From Nesterenkonia sp. F (GTDB lineage: Bacteria > Actinomycetota > Actinomycetes > Actinomycetales > Micrococcaceae), in the NCBI RefSeq assembly GCF_000220985.1, contig NZ_AFRW01000119.1, positions 1 to 41,992 on the forward strand: DNA of 41,992 bases, read 5' to 3'. Below are positions 39,020 through 41,992 of this stretch, piece by piece. The notes beneath the pieces were generated by a model, which worked only from the letters and a program-made list of their open reading frames with translations, was not told where the DNA came from and did no database searches. Made by a program: the position numbers and the translations under genes. Every line of letters starts with the position of its first letter. Position 1 is the stretch's first letter.

Positions 39020-39045
39020 CCCTCCCCCGCCTCGGCGGGGAAGGG
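39020..39045 (-). other. Hairpin in the ctaC leader
   Basis: Minus-strand CCCTTCCCCGCC-ga-GGCGGGGGAGGG, twelve pairs including one wobble, about 57 bases upstream of the ctaC GTG. It could attenuate or stabilise the transcript; there is no T-run. Confidence 0.45.
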
Positions 39046-39119
39046 CCGTCGACTCGGACGAGTGCTGGGCAGCACCCGGCGAGCCGCGGCGCGGAACGGC
39101 CTTGGACGCTTCGACCACA

Positions 39120-39140
39120 AGATTACTACCAACTGTAGTA
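39120..39140 (-). promoter_or_regulatory. Inverted repeat over a candidate ctaC promoter
   Basis: TACTAC-caact-GTAGTA at 39124-39140 overlaps a minus-strand TAATCT -10 candidate (39120-39125). The half-site resembles those of BlaI/MecI/CopY-family repressors (TACTACA/TGTAGTA). It is an AT-richer island in GC-rich DNA. The regulator is not identified, and the five-base spacer is odd for the family. Confidence 0.45.
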
Positions 39141-39240
39141 GTTCGCCGCCCCCGGCGGTCCGCTGTGACACGGTGAGAACCGCCGAGGAGCCGGGATGAC
39201 CTGGATCGACGGCGAACCCGTCGGCCGCATCCGTCGTCCT

Positions 39241-39274
39241 CCGGCCGCGCCGCGGCGCGGCGCGGCGCGGCCGG
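39241..39274. terminator. GC-only inverted repeat
   Basis: Thirteen-base arms CCGGCCGCGCCGC/GCGGCGCGGCCGG with an eight-base loop made of the same GCGGC units. It lies just beyond the erpA terminator and may back it up. Confidence 0.45.
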
Positions 39275-39281
39275 ACGCGAA

Positions 39282-39336
39282 GAGGCTCCGCCCGTCCGGC
39301 GCGCCACCTCGGTGACGGCCGGTCGGACGGAGCCTC
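39282..39336 (-). terminator. Terminator hairpin after erpA
   Basis: GAGGCTCCG/CGGAGCCTC outer stem of nine pairs, then CCG/CGG and CCGGC/GCCGG separated by single mismatches. It ends 60 bases past the erpA stop on the minus strand. Confidence 0.65.
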
Positions 39337-39396
39337 AGCATCGGCCGGATGTGGGCAGGATCTCCTGCCCGCTCCTTCTGCGGAGTCAGCCGACGA

Positions 39397-39780
39397 TCAG
39401 TGGAAGGAGTCGCCGCAGGCGCAGGAGCCTCCGGCGTTGGGGTTGTCGATCGTGAAGCCCTGCTTGGAGATCGAGTCCTCGAAGTCGATGGTCGCGCCCT
39501 CGAGGTAGGGCACGCTCATCTTGTCGACGATGACCTCCACCCCCTGGAAGGAGCGCAGCGCGTCGCCGTCGAGCACCCGCTCGTCGAAGTACAGCTGGTA
39601 GATCAGGCCCGAGCAGCCGCCGGGCTGCACGGCGACGCGCAGGCGCAGGTCCTGACGGCCCTCCTGCTCCAGCAGCGAGCCGACCTTCTCGGCGGCCGCG
39701 TCGGTCAGCTCGACCTGGTGGACGGGGCGGCCCTCGACCGCGCCGGGGGTCTCTGCAACTTCCTGGGTGGGCGTGCTCAT
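39397..39780 (-). CDS. erpA: Iron-sulfur cluster insertion protein, HesB/IscA family
   Basis: A-type carrier that delivers Fe-S clusters to apo-proteins. 127 residues. The three conserved cysteines are present: Cys56 in PGGCSGL and Cys120/Cys122 in GGSCACGDSFH at the C-terminus. The first 18 residues are variable. ATG at 39780 is preferred over an upstream GTG at 39789 because AGAGGTG lies seven bases before it. It lies upstream of the ctaC operon, as in many actinobacteria, and could supply clusters to QcrA and other enzymes, though that link is inference. ErpA versus another A-type carrier cannot be settled by sequence alone. Confidence 0.9.
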   Translation of the reverse strand: MSTPTQEVAETPGAVEGRPVHQVELTDAAAEKVGSLLEQEGRQDLRLRVAVQPGGCSGLIYQLYFDERVLDGDALRSFQGVEVIVDKMSVPYLEGATIDFEDSISKQGFTIDNPNAGGSCACGDSFH

Positions 39781-39998
39781 CGCGTGCACCTCTCTCGTGA
39801 GGAACGTCAGTGCTGGTCATGCCGATCGGTCCCGATCCTCGCCGGAAGTCGACGATCGGCGCAGAACTGGTCAGTGCTGGTCCGGACGATGCGGTCGGAC
39901 GGATCGACCGGAGAGGCCGGACCGCCCGAGGCGTCGGACACCTCGCATGCCCGTCCTCTTCACCGTACCAACCCGACGGCGCTCAGGTTCATTCCCGC

Positions 39999-40004
39999 TA
40001 CACT
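39999..40004 (+). promoter_or_regulatory. Candidate -10 box for the DUF3043 gene (leaderless layout)
   Basis: TACACT followed by GGCGGG and then GTG at 40011, with no separate Shine-Dalgarno. Confidence 0.5.
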
Positions 40005-40010
40005 GGCGGG

Positions 40011-40643
40011 GTGTTCAGACGACAGAAGACGCAGACCGACCAGGAAGCCCGCGACCGCGACGTCGACGCCGCCGGTCACCACGCCGCGGCGGCCGGCGAC
40101 GGGGCCGACGCGCCCCGGAAGCCGCAGCCGAAGGGCCGCCCCACCCCCAGGCGCCGCGACCAGGTGGCCGCGCGGAAGCAGCCGCTCGTCGCCGGCAGCC
40201 CGGCGGAGAAGAAGGCGGCCAAGCAGGCCCAGCGCGAGAAGATGCGCGAGCTGCGCGCCAAGCAGCGCGAGGCGATGGAGACCGGCGACGAGCGCTACCT
40301 CCCCGAGCGCGACCGCGGGGCGCAGCGCCGCTTCGTGCGCGACTGGGTCGACGCGCGCACCGGCATCGCCGAGTGGATGCTCGTCGTGGTGATCGTCTTC
40401 CTGTTCATCTCGCTGATCGTCGCCGAGCAGCTGCGCATCCTGATGTCCGGAGTGCTCTGGGCGATGGTGCTGGTGGTGCTCATCGAGGCCTTCTTCGTCG
40501 CCCGCGCCGCACGACGCCGCGTGGAGGAGAAGTTCGGGGAGCCGGAGCGCGGCATCCGCTTCTACGCGATCATGCGCACGCTGCAGATCCGCCGCCTGCG
40601 CCTGCCGAAGCCGCAGGTCAAGCGCGGCGAGCGCCCGAGCTGA
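40011..40643 (+). CDS. DUF3043 membrane protein
   Basis: 210 residues. A basic, disordered N-terminal region of about 65 residues leads to a charged helix ([20 protein letters not shown]), the conserved [20 protein letters not shown] segment, two membrane helices (about 121-138 and 144-163), and a basic C-terminus. This matches the DUF3043 family found only in actinobacteria; its function is unknown. GTG at 40011 is chosen because TACACT lies six bases upstream; the in-frame upstream sequence is unlikely to be coding. Its last 26 bases overlap the end of pyrD on the other strand. Confidence 0.85.
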   Translation: MFRRQKTQTDQEARDRDVDAAGHHAAAAGDGADAPRKPQPKGRPTPRRRDQVAARKQPLVAGSPAEKKAAKQAQREKMRELRAKQREAMETGDERYLPERDRGAQRRFVRDWVDARTGIAEWMLVVVIVFLFISLIVAEQLRILMSGVLWAMVLVVLIEAFFVARAARRRVEEKFGEPERGIRFYAIMRTLQIRRLRLPKPQVKRGERPS

Positions 40644-41772
40644 GCCGCCGAGCGGCCAGCCCGCGATTGATCCGCCGGACCCACAGCGGCCCCTCGTAGA
40701 TGAAGGCGCTGTAGCCCTGCACCAGGTCTGCGCCCAGCTGCAGACGACGCTCGACGTCGGCGGCGTGGACCACGCCGCCGACCGAGACGACCGTGGCCCC
40801 CGTCGGCAGGCGCCGCCGCAGGCGGACCAGCACCTCCTCGGCGCGGGCGGCCAGCACCGGACCGCTCAGTCCGCCCGCGCCGGCCGCCTCCACCTGCGCG
40901 GCGGAGGTGCGCAGTCCCTCGCGGGCGGTCGTCGTGTTGGCGGCGATCACGCCGTCGAGCCCCAGATCCGCGACCAGGTCCGCCACCGCATCGACGTCGG
41001 CGTCGGCGAGATCCGGGGCGATCTTCACCAGCAGCGGCACCCGGTGTCCGGGAGCATCCTCCATCGCCGCGTCGGCGGCCTCGCGCACCGCCTGCAGCAG
41101 CGGCCGCAGGGACTCGATGTCCTGGAGCTGCCGCAGGCCCGGCGTGTTGGGCGAGGAGACGTTGACGACCAGGTAGTCCGCCCAGGGGGCCAGCTCGCGG
41201 GCGGAGAATCGATAGTCCTCCACCGCCTCCTCCAGCGGGGTGGCCTTGGTCTTGCCGATGTTCACCCCGATGACCGGCACGTGGCGTCCGGCCGCACGCA
41301 GCCGCTCGACGCGCCGGCGCGTCGCCTGCAGCCGGCGCCGCACCTCGACCGCGCCGTCGTTGTTGAAGCCCATGCGGTTGATCAGTGCGCGATCAGCCGT
41401 CAGCCGCGCCAGCCGCGGTCGCGGGTTCCCCGGCTGGGCCCGGGCGGTGACCGTGCCGATCTCGATGTGGCCGAAGCCCAGCGCCGCCAGCGGCAGCACC
41501 GCCGCGGCTCCCTTGTCGAAGCCGGCGGCCAGGCCGAAGGGCGAGGGCCAGTCGCGGCCCAGCGCCCGGGTCCGCAGACTCGGTGCCGGCCGGGTGAGCC
41601 GTTCGACGGCGGCCGAGGCGCCGAGACGGTCCGCCAGCCGCAGTCCCGCGACCACCACCCGGTGGGCGTCCTCGGGGTCCATCCGGGAGAAGACCGTGCG
41701 GAAGAGCCGCGAGTAGACCGGAGCGGCGGAGCCGGCGTCCGGGCGGGAGGAGGTGGGGCGCGCTGTCGGCAT
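40618..41772 (-). CDS. pyrD: Dihydroorotate dehydrogenase (quinone), class 2
   Basis: FMN enzyme that oxidises dihydroorotate and passes electrons to quinone at the membrane. 384 residues. Class 2 is shown by the N-terminal helical extension ([20 protein letters not shown]) and the catalytic serine in [11 protein letters not shown] (Ser207). FMN-site stretches are [27 protein letters not shown] and IAANTT. ATG at 41772 lies six bases after TAGGAT (41779-41784). It is separate from the main pyr operon, as usual in actinobacteria. It links pyrimidine synthesis to the respiratory chain encoded nearby. Confidence 0.96.
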   Translation of the reverse strand: MPTARPTSSRPDAGSAAPVYSRLFRTVFSRMDPEDAHRVVVAGLRLADRLGASAAVERLTRPAPSLRTRALGRDWPSPFGLAAGFDKGAAAVLPLAALGFGHIEIGTVTARAQPGNPRPRLARLTADRALINRMGFNNDGAVEVRRRLQATRRRVERLRAAGRHVPVIGVNIGKTKATPLEEAVEDYRFSARELAPWADYLVVNVSSPNTPGLRQLQDIESLRPLLQAVREAADAAMEDAPGHRVPLLVKIAPDLADADVDAVADLVADLGLDGVIAANTTTAREGLRTSAAQVEAAGAGGLSGPVLAARAEEVLVRLRRRLPTGATVVSVGGVVHAADVERRLQLGADLVQGYSAFIYEGPLWVRRINRGLAARRLSSGARRA

Positions 41773-41778
41773 GGCTCC

Positions 41779-41784
41779 ATCCTA
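41779..41784 (-). promoter_or_regulatory. Candidate -10 box for pyrD (leaderless layout)
   Basis: TAGGAT then GGAGCC then ATG on the minus strand. The GGAG is only two bases from the start, too close for a normal ribosome site. Confidence 0.5.
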
Positions 41785-41867
41785 AGCGTCCTCCGTGGTC
41801 AGGGCCCCTTCGACGTCGCCGGGCCCGCCGTCCCGCGTCGCCCGGGATCCTCCGGCGAGCAACCCGA

Positions 41868-41873
41868 TAGCAT
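41868..41873 (+). promoter_or_regulatory. Candidate -10 box for the gene at the right edge (leaderless layout)
   Basis: TAGCAT then GCCGTC then ATG at 41880, divergent from the pyrD promoter 84 bases away. Confidence 0.5.
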
Positions 41874-41879
41874 GCCGTC

Positions 41880-41992
41880 ATGGACGTCTCCGACGACCCC
41901 TGCCGCAGCTCGGACGGCTCCGTCCTCGACGATGCCCTGCTCGGCGATTCGCCGCCGGGCGCGTGGGTGCCCGACGTGCTGGACGGCTGTTC
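41880..41992 (+). CDS. Start of an unidentified gene (cut by window edge)
   Basis: Only 37 codons are visible, beginning MDVSDDPCRSS and containing GDSPPGAWVPDVLDGC. The acidic composition fits a soluble protein. By position beside pyrD and the PGAWxPDVL stretch it might be an alpha/beta hydrolase, but this is a weak guess. The start is supported by a -10 box six bases upstream. Confidence 0.45.
   Translation, partial: MDVSDDPCRSSDGSVLDDALLGDSPPGAWVPDVLDGC

Larger units (their letters stand above)
38964..39396. other. ctaC upstream region
   Basis: 433 bases without a credible gene. It holds, from the ctaC side: a leader hairpin (39020-39045), an inverted repeat with a -10 candidate (39120-39140), a GC hairpin (39241-39274) and the erpA terminator (39282-39336). 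It is a regulatory and terminator region. Confidence 0.7.

Overview
The window is about 42 kb of very GC-rich DNA with the gene content and order of an actinobacterial core chromosome. The evidence is an actinobacterial IHF (mIHF) next to gmk, a PH-like membrane protein inside the pyr operon (the place of Rv1382 in Mycobacterium), a cytochrome bcc-aa3 system with a di-haem QcrC and a CtaF subunit IV, a DUF3043 gene beside pyrD, and a PriA that has lost its helicase motifs. The order aroE-aroC-aroK-aroB-efp-nusB-pyrR-pyrB-pyrC and the hisS-aspS-rarA run suggest Micrococcales, perhaps Micrococcaceae (Nesterenkonia-like). The genus is inference. No tRNA, rRNA, CRISPR array, phage or insertion sequence was seen.

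Layout. Positions 1-23443 are almost one long minus-strand block. In transcription order it holds a DUF349 gene, mltG, the shikimate genes aroE-aroC-aroK-aroB, efp, nusB, the complete UMP pathway apart from pyrD and pyrE (pyrR-pyrB-pyrC-PH-like gene-carA-carB-pyrF), mihF, gmk, rpoZ, coaBC, metK and the start of priA. Positions 23740-29143 hold plus-strand hisS, aspS and rarA, with dtd on the minus strand between aspS and rarA. Positions 29290-39780 hold the respiratory genes on the minus strand (ctaE-qcrC-qcrA-qcrB and ctaC-ctaD-ctaF), broken by trpD (+) and def (-), and followed by the Fe-S carrier gene erpA (-). The end holds a DUF3043 gene (+), pyrD (-) and the first codons of another gene (+).

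Regulation. The clearest signal is a PyrR-binding loop in the pyrR leader (14384-14419). Its lower stem pairs with the pyrR Shine-Dalgarno, so it should repress translation of the whole operon when UMP is high. Nine or ten genes have a TANNNT-like -10 box six or seven bases before the start codon, the layout of leaderless mRNAs. Ten gene junctions overlap (mostly ATGA), which points to translational coupling.

Sequence quality. Four conserved genes (carB, aroB, aroC, def) carry six apparent single-base indels, most in G/C runs. Each gene reads as a complete enzyme once these are corrected, so consensus errors are more likely than pseudogenes. I found no convincing undescribed system here; the interest lies in regulation, start-site architecture and these frameshifts.
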